From: Euonymus europaeus
Taxonomy: Eukaryota; Streptophyta; Magnoliopsida; Celastrales; Celastraceae
Reading direction: 5' to 3'
Length of the DNA: 64,000 bases
NCBI GenBank assembly: GCA_963580455.1
Contig: OY756969.1
Span: 24,876,498-24,940,497 of the forward strand
Under the pieces are notes generated by a model, which was not told where the DNA came from, did no database searches, and saw only the letters and a list, made by a program, of their open reading frames with translations. Positions 1-12,270 of this stretch are shown piece after piece. Position 1 is the first letter of the stretch. Every line of letters begins with the position of its first letter. The translations under genes and the position numbers were made by a program.

Positions 1-173
1 AAAGTAGTGTGAAATCAAGTTAAAAATCACCGAATTCAGAACTCGGAGTCAACGGATATTCATAAAACCGTTTACGTAAAGAAACCACATTTCGCGCCTA
101 ACTAGGTGAAACGAGACCTACTAGCCACGAGTTCTGAAATCAAAATCCGAAACTCCAGGATTGTAGAGCTCAA
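1..173 (+). repeat. Representative satellite monomer with internal symmetry
   Basis: Reference monomer, numbered from AAAGTAG as position 1; the consensus is about 41% G+C. Visible elements are: an A5 tract at 22-26; GAATTC at 32-37; TTCAGAACTCG at 35-45, whose exact reverse complement CGAGTTCTGAA lies at 128-138; the palindrome TTTACGTAAA at 71-80; and GAGCTC at 166-171. The 11-bp inverted arms are 82 bp apart, so single-stranded or supercoiled DNA could form a large stem-loop in every monomer (inference). Positions 88-96 vary between ACATTTCGCGCC-like and ACAATTCGCGGC-like forms, and 141-158 is the other main variable segment. This first copy carries GTTAAAAATC instead of the commoner GCTAAAAATC. 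Confidence 0.9.
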
Positions 174-1903
174 AAAGTAGTGTGAAATCAAGCTAAAAAT
201 CACCGAATTCAGAACTCGGAGTCAAGGGATATTCATAAAACCGTTTACGTAAAGAAACCACAATTCGCGGCTAACTAGGTTAAACGAGGCCTACTAGCCA
301 CGACTTCTGAAATGAAAAACCGAAATGCCAGGATTGTAGAGCTCGAAAAGTAGTGTGAAATCAAGCTAAAAATCACCGAATTCAGAACTCGGAGTCAACG
401 GATATTCATAAAACCGTTTACGTATAGAAACCACAATTCGCGGCTAACTAGGTGAAACGAGACCTACAGGCCACGAGTTCTGAAATCACAAACCAAAACG
501 CCAGGATTGTAGAGCTCGAAAAGTAGTGTGAAATCAAGCTAAAAATCACCGAATTCAGAACTCGGAGTCAAGGGATATTCATAAAACCGTTTACGTAAAG
601 AAACCACAATTCGCGGCTAACTAGGTGAAACGAGACCTACTAGCCACGAGTTCTGAAATAAAAAACCGAAATGCCAGGATTGTAGAGCTCGAAAAGTAGT
701 GTGAAATCAAGCTAACAATCACCGAATTCAGAACTCGGAGTCAACAGATATTCATAAAACCGTTTACGTAAAGAAACCACATTTCGCGCCTAACTAGGTG
801 AAACGAGACCTACTAGCCACAAGTTCTGAATTCAAAAACTGAAATGCCAGGATTGTAGAGATCGAAAAGTAGTATGAAATCAAGCTAAAAATCACCGAAT
901 TCAGAACTCGGAGTCAACGGATATTCATAAAACCGTTTACGTAAAGAAACCACATTTCTCGCCTAACTAGGTGAAACGAGACCTACTAGCCACGAGTTCT
1001 GAAATCAAAATCCGAAACTCCAGGATTGTAGAGCTCGAAAAGTAGTGTGAAATCAAGCTAAAAATCACCGAATTCAGAACTCGGAGTCAACGGATATTCA
1101 TAAAACAGTTTACGTAAAGAAACCACAATTCACGGCTAACTAGGTGAAACGAGACCTACTAGTCACGAGTTCTGAAATCAAAATCCGAAACTCCAGGATT
1201 GTAGAGCTCGAAAAGTAGTGTGAAATCAAGCTAAAAATCACCGAATTCAGAACTCGGAGTCAACGGATATTCATAAAACAGTTTACGTAAAGAAACCACA
1301 ATTCACGGCTAACTAGGTGAAACGAGACCTACTAGCCACGAGTTCTGAAATCAAAATCCGAAACTCCAGGATTGTAGAGCTCGAAAAGTAGTGTGAAATC
1401 AAGCTAAAAATCACCGAATTCAGAACTCGGAGTCAACGGATATTCATAAAACCGTTTACGTAAAGAAACCACATTTCGCGCCTAACTAGGTGAAACGAGA
1501 CCTACTAGCCACGACTTCTGAAATAAAAAACCGAAATGCCAGGATTGTAGAGCTCGAAAAGTAGTGTGAAATCAAGCTAAAAATCACCGAATTCAGAACT
1601 CGGAGTCAACGGATATTCATAAAACTGTTTACGTATAGAAACCACAATTCGCGGCTAACTAGGTGAAACGAGACCTACAGGCCACGAGTTCTGAAATCAC
1701 AAACCGAAACGCCAGGATTTTAGAGCTCGAAAAGTAGTGTGAAATCAAGCTAAAAATCACCGAATTCAGAACTCGGAGTCAAGGGATATTCATAAAACCG
1801 TTTACGTAAAGAAACCACAATTCGCGGCTAACTAGGTGAAACGAGACCTACTAGCCACGAGTTCTGAAATGAAAAACCGAAACGCCAGGATTGTAGAGCT
1901 CGA
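1..1903 (+). repeat. HOR unit A1, 11 monomers
   Basis: Eleven monomers whose order of diagnostic variants is repeated in the following units. The marker AAGTTAAAAATC occurs near 18 and again near 1,921, and GGTTAAACGAGGCC near 281 recurs near 2,184; both pairs are exactly 1,903 bp apart (11 x 173). Another marker, GAGATCGAAAAGTAGTATG, is at about 858 with AGATC at 859. This is the shortest version of the HOR; the next units hold the same monomers plus insertions. The window edge coincides with the unit start only because I chose the marker there. Confidence 0.8.
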
Positions 1904-4152
1904 AAAGTAGTGTGAAATCAAGTTAAAAATCACCGAATTCAGAACTCGGAGTCAACGGATATTCATAAAACCGTTTACGTAAACAAACCACATTTCGCGC
2001 CTAACTAGGTGAAACGAGACCTACTAGCCACGAGTTCTGAAATCAAAATCCGAAACTCCAGGATTGTAGAGCTCAAAAAGTAGTGTGAAATCAAGCTAAA
2101 AATCACCGAATTCAGAACTCGGAGTCAACGGATATTCATAAAACCGTTTACGTAAAGAAACCACATTTCGCGCCTAACTAGGTTAAACGAGGCCTACTAG
2201 CCACGACTTCTGAAATCAAAAACCGAAATGCCAGGATTGTAGAGCTCGAAAAGTAGTGTGAAATCAAGCTAAAAATCACCGAATTCAGAACTCGGAGTCA
2301 ACGGATATTCATAAAACCGTTTACGTATAGAAACCACAATCCGCGGCTAACTAGGTGAAACGAGACCTACAGGCCACGAGTTCTGAAATCACAAACCAAA
2401 ACGCCAGGATTGTAGAGCTCGAAAAGTAGTGTGAAATCAAGCTAAAAATCACCGAATTCAGAACTCGGAGTCAAGGGATATTCATAAAACCGTTTACGTA
2501 AAGAAACCACAATTCGCGGCTAACTAGGTGAAACGAGACCTACTAGCCACGAGTTCTGAAATAAAAAACCGAAATGCCAGGATTGTAGAGCTCGAAAAGT
2601 AGTGTGAAATCAAGCTAAAAATCACCGAATTCAGAACTCGGAGTCAACGGATATTCGTAAAACCGTTTACGTAAAGAAACCACATTTCGCGCCTAACTAG
2701 GTGAAACAAGACCTACTAGCCACGAGTTCTGAATTCAAAAACCGAAATGCCAGGATTGTAGAGCTCGAAAAGTAGTGTGAAATCAAGCTAAAAATCACCG
2801 AATTCAGAACTCGGAGTCAAGGGATATTCATAAAACCGTTTACGTAAAGAAACCACAATTCGCGGCTAACTAGGTGAAACGAGACCTACTAGCCACGAGT
2901 TCTGAAATAAAAAACCGAAATGCCAGGATTGTAGAGCTCGAAAAGTAGTGTGAAATCAAGCTAACAATCACCGAATTCAGAACTCGGAGTCAACAGATAT
3001 TCATAAAACCGTTTACGTAAAGAAACCACATTTCGCGCCTAACTAGGTGAAACGAGACCTACTAGCCACAAGTTCTGAATTCAAAAACTGAAATGCCAGG
3101 ATTGTAGAGATCGAAAAGTAGTATGAAATCAAGCTAAAAATCACCGAATTCAGAACTCGGAGTCAACGGATATTCATAAAACCGTTTACGTAAAGAAACC
3201 ACATTTCTCGCCTAACTAGGTGAAACGAGACCTACTAGCCACGAGTTCTGAAATCAAAATCCGAAACTCCAGGATTGTAGAGCTCGAAAAGTAGTGTGAA
3301 ATCAAGCTAAAAATCACCGAATTCAGAACTCGGAGTCAACGGATATTCATAAAACAGTTTACGTAAAGAAACCACAATTCACGGCTAACTAGGTGAAACG
3401 AGACCTACTAGTCACGAGTTCTGAAATCAAAATCCGAAACTCCAGGATTGTAGAGCTCGAAAAGTAGTGTGAAATCAAGCTAAAAATCACCGAATTCAGA
3501 ACTCGGAGTCAACGGATATTCATAAAACAGTTTACGTAAAGAAACCACAATTCACGGCTAACTAGGTGAAACGAGACCTACTAGCCACGAGTTCTGAAAT
3601 CAAAATCCGAAACTCCAGGATTGTAGAGCTCGAAAAGTAGTGTGAAATCAAGCTAAAAATCACCGAATTCAGAACTCGGAGTCAACGGATATTCATAAAA
3701 CCGTTTACGTAAAGAAACCACATTTCGCGCCTAACTAGGTGAAACGAGACCTACTAGCCACGACTTCTGAAATAAAAAACCGAAATGCCAGGATTGTAGA
3801 GCTCGAAAAGTAGTGTGAAATCAAGCTAAAAATCACCGAATTCAGAACTCGGAGTCAACGGATATTCATAAAACTGTTTACGTATAGAAACCACAATTCG
3901 CGGCTAACTAGGTGAAACGAGACCTACAGGCCACGAGTTCTGAAATCACAAACCGAAACGCCAGGATTTTAGAGCTCGAAAAGTAGTGTGAAATCAAGCT
4001 AAAAATCACCGAATTCAGAACTCGGAGTCAAGGGATATTCATAAAACCGTTTACGTAAAGAAACCACAATTCGCGGCTAACTAGGTGAAACGAGACCTAC
4101 TAGCCACGAGTTCTGAAATGAAAAACCGAAACGCCAGGATTGTAGAGCTCGA
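1904..4152 (+). repeat. HOR unit A2, 13 monomers (2,249 bp)
   Basis: A 13-monomer unit, bounded by the AAGTTAAAAATC marker at its start and by the next marker copy at 4,153. The ATCGAAAAGTAGTATG marker is at 3,110, exactly 2,249 bp (13 x 173) after the copy at 861. Relative to unit A1 it has two extra monomers: the CAAGGGATATTC-bearing monomer pair near 2,470 is repeated near 2,816, 346 bp (2 x 173) later. This is what an unequal-exchange step of two monomers would leave. Confidence 0.8.
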
Positions 4153-6746
4153 AAAGTAGTGTGAAATCAAGTTAAAAATCACCGAATTCAGAACTCGGAG
4201 TCAACGGATATTCATAAAACCGTTTACGTAAAGAAACCACATTTCGCGCCTAACTAGGTGAAACGAGACCTACTAGCCACGAGTTCTGAAATCAAAATCC
4301 GAAACTCCAGGATTGTAGAGCTCAAAAAGTAGTGTGAAATCAAGCTAAAAATCACCGAATTCAGAACTCGGAGTCAACGGATATTCATAAAACCGTTTAC
4401 GTAAAGAAACCACATTTCGCGCCTAACTAGGTTAAACGAGGCCTACTAGCCACGACTTCTGAAATCAAAAACCGAAATGCCAGGATTGTAGAGCTCGAAA
4501 AGTAGTGTGAAATCAAGCTAAAAATCACCGAATTCAGAACTCGGAGTCAACGGATATTCATAAAACCGTTTACGTATAGAAACCACAATCCGCGGCTAAC
4601 TAGGTGAAACGAGACCTACAGGCCACGAGTTCTGAAATCACAAACCAAAACGCCAGGATTGTAGAGCTCGAAAAGTAGTGTGAAATCAAGCTAAAAATCA
4701 CCGAATTCAGAACTCGGAGTCAAGGGATATTCATAAAACCGTTTACATAAAGAAACCACAATTCGCGGCTAACTAGGTGAAACGAGACCTACTAGCCACG
4801 AGTTCTGAAATAAAAAACCGAAATGCCAGGATTGTAGAGCTCGAAAAGTAGTGTGAAATCAAGCTAAAAATCACCGAATTCAGAACTCGGAGTCAACGGA
4901 TATTCGTAAAACCGTTTACGTAAAGAAACCACATTTCGCGCCTAACTAGGTGAAACAAGACCTACTAGCCACGAGTTCTGAAATCGAAATCCGAAACACC
5001 AGGATTGTAGAGCTCGAAAAGTAGTGTGAAATCAAGCTAACAATCACCGAATTCAGAACTCGGAGTCAACAGATATTCATAAAACCGTTTACGTAAAGAA
5101 ACCACATTTCGCGCCTAACTAGGTGAAACGAGACCTACTAGCCACAAGTTCTGAATTCAAAAACTGAAATGCCAGGATTGTAGAGATCGAAAAGTAGTAT
5201 GAAATCAAGCTAAAAATCACCGAATTCAGAACTCGGAGTCAACGGATATTCATAAAACCGTTTACGTAAAGAAACCACATTTCTCGCCTAACTAGGTGAA
5301 ACGAGACCTACTAGCCACGAGTTCTGAAATCAAAATCCGAAACTCCAGGATTGTAGAGCTCGAAAAGTAGTGTGAAATCAAGCTAAAAATCACCGAATTC
5401 AGAACTCGCAGTCAACGGATATTCATAAAACCGTTTACGTAAAGAAACCACATTTCGCGCCTAACTAGGTGAAACGAGACCTACTAGCCACGATTTCTGA
5501 AATCAAAATCCGAAACTCCAGGATTGTAGAGCTCAAAAAGTAGTGTGAAATCAAGCTAAAAATCACCGAATTCAGAACTCGGAGTCAACGGATATTCATA
5601 AAACAGTTTACGTAAAGAAACCACAATTCACGGCTAACTAGGTGAAACGAGACCTACTAGCCACGAGTTCTGAAATCAAAATCCGAAACTCCAGGATTGT
5701 AGAGCTCGAAAAGTAGTGTGAAATCAAGCTAAAAATCACCGAATTCAGAACTCGGAGTCAACGGATATTCATAAAACAATTTACGTAAAGAAACCACAAT
5801 TCACGGCTAACTAGGTGAAACGAGACCTACTACCACGAGTTCTGAAATCAAAATCCGAAACTCCAGGATTGTAGAGCTCGAAAAGTAGTGTGAAATCAAG
5901 CTAAAAATCACCGAATTCAGAACTCGGAGTCAACGGATATTCATAAAACGGTTTACGTAAAGAAACCACAATTCGCGCCTAACAAGGTGAAACGAGACCT
6001 ACTAGCCACGAGTTCTGAAATGAAAAACCGAAACGCCAGGATTGTAGAGCTCGAAAAGTAGTGTGAAATCAAGCTAAAAATCACCGAATTCAGAACTCGG
6101 AGTCAACGGATATTCATAAAACAGTTTACGTAAAGAAACCACAATTCACGGCTAACTAGGTGAAACGAGACCTACTAGCCACGAGTTCTGAAATCAAAAT
6201 CCGAAACTCCAGGATTGTAGAGCTCGAAAAGTAGTGTGAAATCAAGCTAAAAATCACCGAATTCAGAACTCGGAGTCAACGGATATTCATAAAACCGTTT
6301 ACGTAAAGAAACCACATTTCGCGCCTAACTAGGTGAAACGAGACCTACTAGCCACGACTTCTGAAATAAAAAACCGAAATGCCAGGATTGTAGAGCTCGA
6401 AAAGTAGTGTGAAATCAAGCTAAAAATCACCGAATTCAGAACTCGGAGTCAACGGATATTCATAAAACTGTTTACGTATAGAAACCACAATTCGCGGCTA
6501 ACTAGGTGAAACGAGACCTACAGGCCACGAGTTCTGAAATCACAAACCGAAACGCCAGGATTTTAGAGCTCGAAAAGTAGTGTGAAATCAAGCTAAAAAT
6601 CACCGAATTCAGAACTCGGAGTCAAGGGATATTCATAAAACCGTTTACGTAAAGAAACCACAATTCGCGGCTAACTAGGTGAAACGAGACCTACTAGCCA
6701 CGAGTTCTGAAATGAAAAACCGAAACGCCAGGATTGTAGAGCTCGA
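4153..6746 (+). repeat. HOR unit A3, 15 monomers (2,594 bp)
   Basis: A 15-monomer unit minus one base. The missing base is in CTACCACGAG near 5,830, where other copies read CTAGCCACGAG. It carries the ATCGAAAAGTAGTATG marker at 5,186 and introduces monomers with ACTCGCAGTC (near 5,405) and AACAAGGTG (near 5,982) that are absent from A1 and A2 but recur in the next unit. The next AAGTTAAAAATC marker is 2,594 bp downstream. Confidence 0.8.
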
Positions 6747-9700
6747 AAAGTAGTGTGAAATCAAGTTAAAAATCACCGAATTCAGAACTCGGAGTCAACG
6801 GATATTCATAAAACCGTTTACGTAAAGAAACCACATTTCGCGCCTAACTAGGTGAAACGAGACCTACTAGCCACGAGTTCTGAAATCAAAATCCGAAACT
6901 CCAGGATTGTAGAGCTCAAAAAGTAGTGTGAAATCAAGCTAAAAATCACCGAATTCAGAACTCGGAGTCAACGGATATTCATAAAACCGTTTACGTAAAG
7001 AAACCACATTTCGCGCCTAACTAGGTTAAACGAGGCCTACTAGCCACGACTTCTGAAATCAAAAACCGAAATGCCAGGATTGTAGAGCTCGAAAAGTAGT
7101 GTGAAATCAAGCTAAAAATCACCGAATTCAGAACTCGGAGTCAACGGATATTCATAAAACCGTTTACGTATAGAAACCACAATCCGCGGCTAACTAGGTG
7201 AAACGAGACCTACAGGCCACGAGTTCTGAAATCACAAACCAAAACGCCAGGATTGTAGAGCTCGAAAAGTAGTGTGAAATCAAGCTAAAAATCACCGAAT
7301 TCAGAACTCGGAGTCAAGGGATATTCATAAAACCGTTTACATAAAGAAACCACAATTCGCGGCTAACTAGGTGAAACGAGACCTACTAGCCACGAGTTCT
7401 GAAATAAAAAACCGAAATGCCAGGATTGTAGAGCTCGAAAAGTAGTGTGAAATCAAGCTAAAAATCACCGAATTCAGAACTCGGAGTCAACGGATATTCG
7501 TAAAACCGTTTACGTAAAGAAACCACATTTCGCGCCTAACTAGGTGAAACAAGACCTACTAGCCACGAGTTCTGAAATCGAAATCCGAAACACCAGGATT
7601 GTAGAGCTCGAAAAGTAGTGTGAAATCAAGCTAACAATCACCGAATTCAGAACTCGGAGTCAACAGATATTCATAAAACCGTTTACGTAAAGAAACCACA
7701 TTTCGCGCCTAACTAGGTGAAACGAGACCTACTAGCCACAAGTTCTGAATTCAAAAACTGAAATGCCAGGATTGTAGAGATCGAAAAGTAGTATGAAATC
7801 AAGCTAAAAATCACCGAATTCAGAACTCGGAGTCAACGGATATTCATAAAACCGTTTACGTAAAGAAACCACATTTCTCGCCTAACTAGGTGAAACGAGA
7901 CCTACTAGCCACGAGTTCTGAAATCAAAATCCGAAACTCCAGGATTGTAGAGCTCGAAAAGTAGTGTGAAATCAAGCTAAAAATCACCGAATTCAGAACT
8001 CGCAGTCAACGGATATTCATAAAACCGTTTACGTAAAGAAACCACATTTCGCGCCTAACTAGGTGAAACGAGACCTACTAGCCACGATTTCTGAAATCAA
8101 AATCCGAAACTCCAGGATTGTAGAGCTCAAAAAGTAGTGTGAAATCAAGCTAAAAATCACCGAATTCAGAACTCGGAGTCAACGGATATTCATAAAACAG
8201 TTTACGTAAAGAAACCACAATTCACGGCTAACTAGGTGAAACGAGACCTACTAGCCACGAGTTCTGAAATCAAAATCCGAAACTCCAGGATTGTAGAGCT
8301 CGAAAAGTAGTGTGAAATCAAGCTAAAAATCACCGAATTCAGAACTCGGAGTCAACGGATATTCATAAAACAGTTTACGTAAAGAAACCACAATTCACGG
8401 CTAACTAGGTGAAACGAGACCTACTACCACGAGTTCTGAAATCAAAATCCGAAACTCCAGGATTGTAGAGCTCGAAAAGTAGTGTGAAATCAAGCTAAAA
8501 ATCACCGAATTCAGAACTCGGAGTCAACGGATATTCATAAAACGGTTTACGTAAAGAAACCACAATTCGCGCCTAACAAGGTGAAACGAGACCTACTAGC
8601 CACGAGTTCTGAAATGAAAAACCGAAACGCCAGGATTGTAGAGCTCGAAAAGTAGTGTGAAATCAAGCTAAAAATCACCGAATTCAGAACTCGGAGTCAA
8701 CGGATATTCATAAAACAGTTTACGTAAAGAAACCACAATTCACGGCTAACTAGGTGAAACGAGACCTACTAGCCACGAGTTCTGAAATGAAAAACCGAAA
8801 TGCCAGGATTGTAGAGCTCGAAAAGTAGTGTGAAATCAAGCTAAAAATCACCGAATTCAGAACTCGGAGTCAACGGATATTCATAAAACCGTTTACGTAA
8901 AGAAACCACATTTCGCGCCTAACTAGGTGAAACGAGACCTACTAGCCACGAGTTCTGAAATCAAAATCCGAAACTCCAGGATTGTAGAGCTCGAAAAGTA
9001 GTGTGAAATCAAGCTAAAAATCACCGAATTCAGAACTCGGAGTCAACGGATATTCATAAAACCGTTTACGTAAAGAAACCACATTTCGCGGCTAACTAGG
9101 TGAAACGAGACCTACTAGCCACGAGTTCTGAAATGAAAAACCGAAACGCCAGGATTGTAGAGCTCGAAAAGTAGTGTGAAATCAAGCTAAAAATCACCGA
9201 ATTCAGAACTCGGAGTCAACGGATATTCATAAAACCGTTTACGTAAAGAAACCACATTTCGCGCCTAACTAGGTTAAACGAGGCCTACTAGCCACGAGTT
9301 CTGAAATGAAAAACCGAAACGCCAGGATTGTAGAGCTCGAAAAGTAGTGTGAAATCAAGCTAAAAATCACCGAATTCAGAACTCGGAGTCAAGGGATATT
9401 CGTAAAACCGTTTACGTAAAGAAACCACAATTCGCGGCTAACTAGGTGAAACGAGACCTACTAGCCACGAGTTCTGAAATAAAAAACCGAAATGCCAGGA
9501 TTGTAGAGCTCGAAAAGTAGTGTGAAATCAAGCTAAAAATCACCGAATTCAGAACTCGGAGTCAACGGATATTCATAAAACCGTTTACGTAAAGAAACCA
9601 CATTTCGCGCCTAACTAGGTGAAACGAGACCTACTAGCCACAAGTTCTGAAATCAAAAACCGAAACGCCAGGATTGTAGAGCTCGAAAAGTAGTGTGAAA

Positions 9701-10379
9701 TCAAGCTAAAAATCACCGAATTCAGAACTCGGAGTCAACGGATATTCATAAAACCGTTTACGTAAAGAAACCACATTTCGCGCCTAACTAGGTGAAACGA
9801 GACCTACTAGCCACGAGTTCTGAAATCAAAATCCGAAACTCCAGGATTGTAGAGCTCGAAAAGTAGTGTGAAATCAAGCTAAAAATCACCGAATTCAGAA
9901 CTCGGAGTCAACGGATATTCATAAAACCGTTTACGTAAAGAAACCACATTTCGCGGCTAACTAGGTGAAACGAGACCTACTAGCCACGAGTTCTGAAATG
10001 AAAAACCGAAACGCCAGGATTGTAGAGCTCGAAAAGTAGTGTGAAATCAAGCTAAAAATCACCGAATTCAGAACTCGGAGTCAACGGATATTCATAAAAC
10101 CGTTTACGTAAAGAAACCACATTTCGCGGCTAACTAGGTGAAACGAGACCTACAGGCCACGAGTTCTGAAATCACAAACCGAAACGCCAGGATTGTAGAG
10201 CTCGAAAAGTAGTGTGAAATCAAGCTAAAAATCACCGAATTCAGAACTCGGAGTCAAGGGATATTCGTAAAACCGTTTACGTAAAGAAACCACAATTCGC
10301 GGCTAACTAGGTGAAACGAGACCTACTAGCCACGAGTTCTGAAATAAAAAACCGAAATGCCAGGATTGTAGAGCTCAAA
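6747..10379 (+). repeat. HOR unit A4 and derived monomers
   Basis: The first ~2.1 kb repeats A3 almost base for base, including the same 1-bp deletion (CTACCACGAG near 8,425), ACTCGCAGTC near 7,997 and AACAAGGTG near 8,575. The ATCGAAAAGTAGTATG marker at 7,780 lies 2,594 bp after that of A3. From about 8,780 the monomer order departs from A3, with extra monomers that resemble each other at 9,000-9,360 and 9,860-10,020. The shared indel shows that A3 and A4 are copies of one duplicated segment rather than independent arrays. Confidence 0.75.
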
Positions 10380-12270
10380 AAGTAGTGTGAAATCAAGCTA
10401 AAAATCACCGAATTCAGAACTCGGAGTCAACGGATATTCATAAAACCGTTTACGTAAAGAAACCACATTTCGCGCCTAACTAGGTGAAACGAGACCTACT
10501 AGCCACAAGTTCTGAAATCAAAAACCGAAACGCCAGGATTGTAGAGATCGAAAAGTAGTATGAAATCAAGCTAAAAATCACCGAATTCAGAACTCGGAGT
10601 CAATGGATATTCATATAACCGTTTACGTAAAGAAACCACATTTCTCGCCTAACTAGGTAAAACGAGACCTACTAGCCACGAGTTCTGAAATCAAAATCCG
10701 AAACTCCAGGATTGTAGAGCTCGAAAAGTAGTGTGAAATCAAGCTAAAAATCACCGAATTCAGAACTCGCAGTCAACGGATATTCATAAAACCGTTTACG
10801 TAAAGAAACCACATTTCGCGCCTAACTAGGTGAAACGAGACCTACTAGCCACGATTTCTGAAATCAAAAACCAAAATGCCAGGATTGTAGAGCTCAAAAA
10901 GTAGTGTGAAATCAAGCTAAAAATCACCGAATTCAGAACTCGGAGTCAAGGGATATTCGTAAAACCGTTTACATAAAGAAACCACAATTCGCGGCTAACT
11001 AGGTGAAACGAGACCTACTAGCCACGAGTTCTGAAATAAAAAACCGAAATGCCAGGATTGTAGAGCTCGAAAAGTAGTGTGAAATCAAGCTAAAAATCAC
11101 CGAATTCAGAACTCGGAGTCAACGGATATTCGTAAAACCGTTTACGTAAAGAAACCACAATTCGCGGCTAACTAGGTGAAACGAGACCTACTAGCCACGA
11201 GTTCTGAAATAAAAACCCGAAATGCCAGGATTGTAGAGCTCGAAAAGTAGTGTGAAATCAAGCTAAAAATCACCGAATTCAGAACTCGGAGTCAACGGAT
11301 ATTCGTAAAACCGTTTACGTAAAGAAACCACATTTCGCGCCTAACTAGGTGAAACGAGACCTACTAGCCACGAGTTCTGAAATCAAAATCCGAAACACCA
11401 GGATTGTAGAGCTCAAAAAGTAGTGTGAAATCAAGCTAAAAATCACCGAATTCAGAACTCGGAGTCAACAGATATTCATAAAACCGTTTACGTAAAGAAA
11501 CCACATTTCGCGCCTAACTAGGTGAAACGAGACCTACTAGCCACAAGTTCTGAAATCAAAAACCGAAACGCCAGGATTGTAGAGATCGAAAAGTAGTATG
11601 AAATCAAGCTAAAAATCACCGAATTCAGAACTCGGAGTCAACGTATATTCATATAACCGTTTACGTAAAGAAACCACATTTCTCGCCTAACTAGGTGAAA
11701 CGAGACCTACTAGCCACGAGTTCTGAAATCAAAATCCGAAACTCCAGGATTGTAGAGCTCGAAAAGTAGTGTGAAATCAAGCTAAAAATCACCGAATTCA
11801 GAACTCGCAGTCAACGGATATTCATAAAACCGTTTACGTAAAGAAACCACATTTCGCGCCTAACTAGGTGAAACGAGACCTACTAGCCACGATTTCTGAA
11901 ATCAAAAACCAAAATGCCAGGATTGTAGAGCTCAAAAAGTAGTGTGAAATCAAGCTAAAAATCACCGAATTCATAACTCGGAGTCAACGGATATTCATAA
12001 AACCGTTTACGTAAAGAAACCACATTTCGCGCCTAACTAGGTGAAACGAGACCTACTAGCCACGAGTTCTGAAATTAAAATCCGAAACACCGAAATGCCA
12101 GGATTGTAGAGCTCGAAAAGTAGTGTGAAATCAAGCTAAAAAGCACCGAATTCAGAACTCGGAGTCAACGGATATTCATAAAACCGTTTACGTAAAGAAA
12201 CCACATTTCGCGCCTAACTAGGTAAAACGAGATCTACTAGCCACGAGTTCTGAAATCAAAATCTGAAACT
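10380..12270 (+). repeat. Duplicated ~1.9-kb satellite block, copy 1
   Basis: An 11-monomer block that recurs 3,641 bp downstream (21 x 173 + 8). Shared diagnostic variants include ATCGAAAAGTAGTATG (10,547 and 11,585), CATATAACCG, AACGTATATTC, GAAATTAAAATCC at 12,071, an 8-bp internal duplication at 12,082, AAAAAGCACCG near 12,138 and GAGATCTAC near 12,229. The matching positions in copy 2 are all offset by 3,641. Copy 1 stops matching between about 12,250 and 12,320, where AATCTGAAAC and ACTCGCAGTC appear only here. Confidence 0.78.

Noticed and set aside
71..80. TTTACGTAAA palindrome as a specific transcription-factor operator
   Set aside because: An ACGT core suits several plant bZIP factors, but nothing around it is a gene or promoter and the motif is simply part of every monomer. 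I describe it but assign no regulator.
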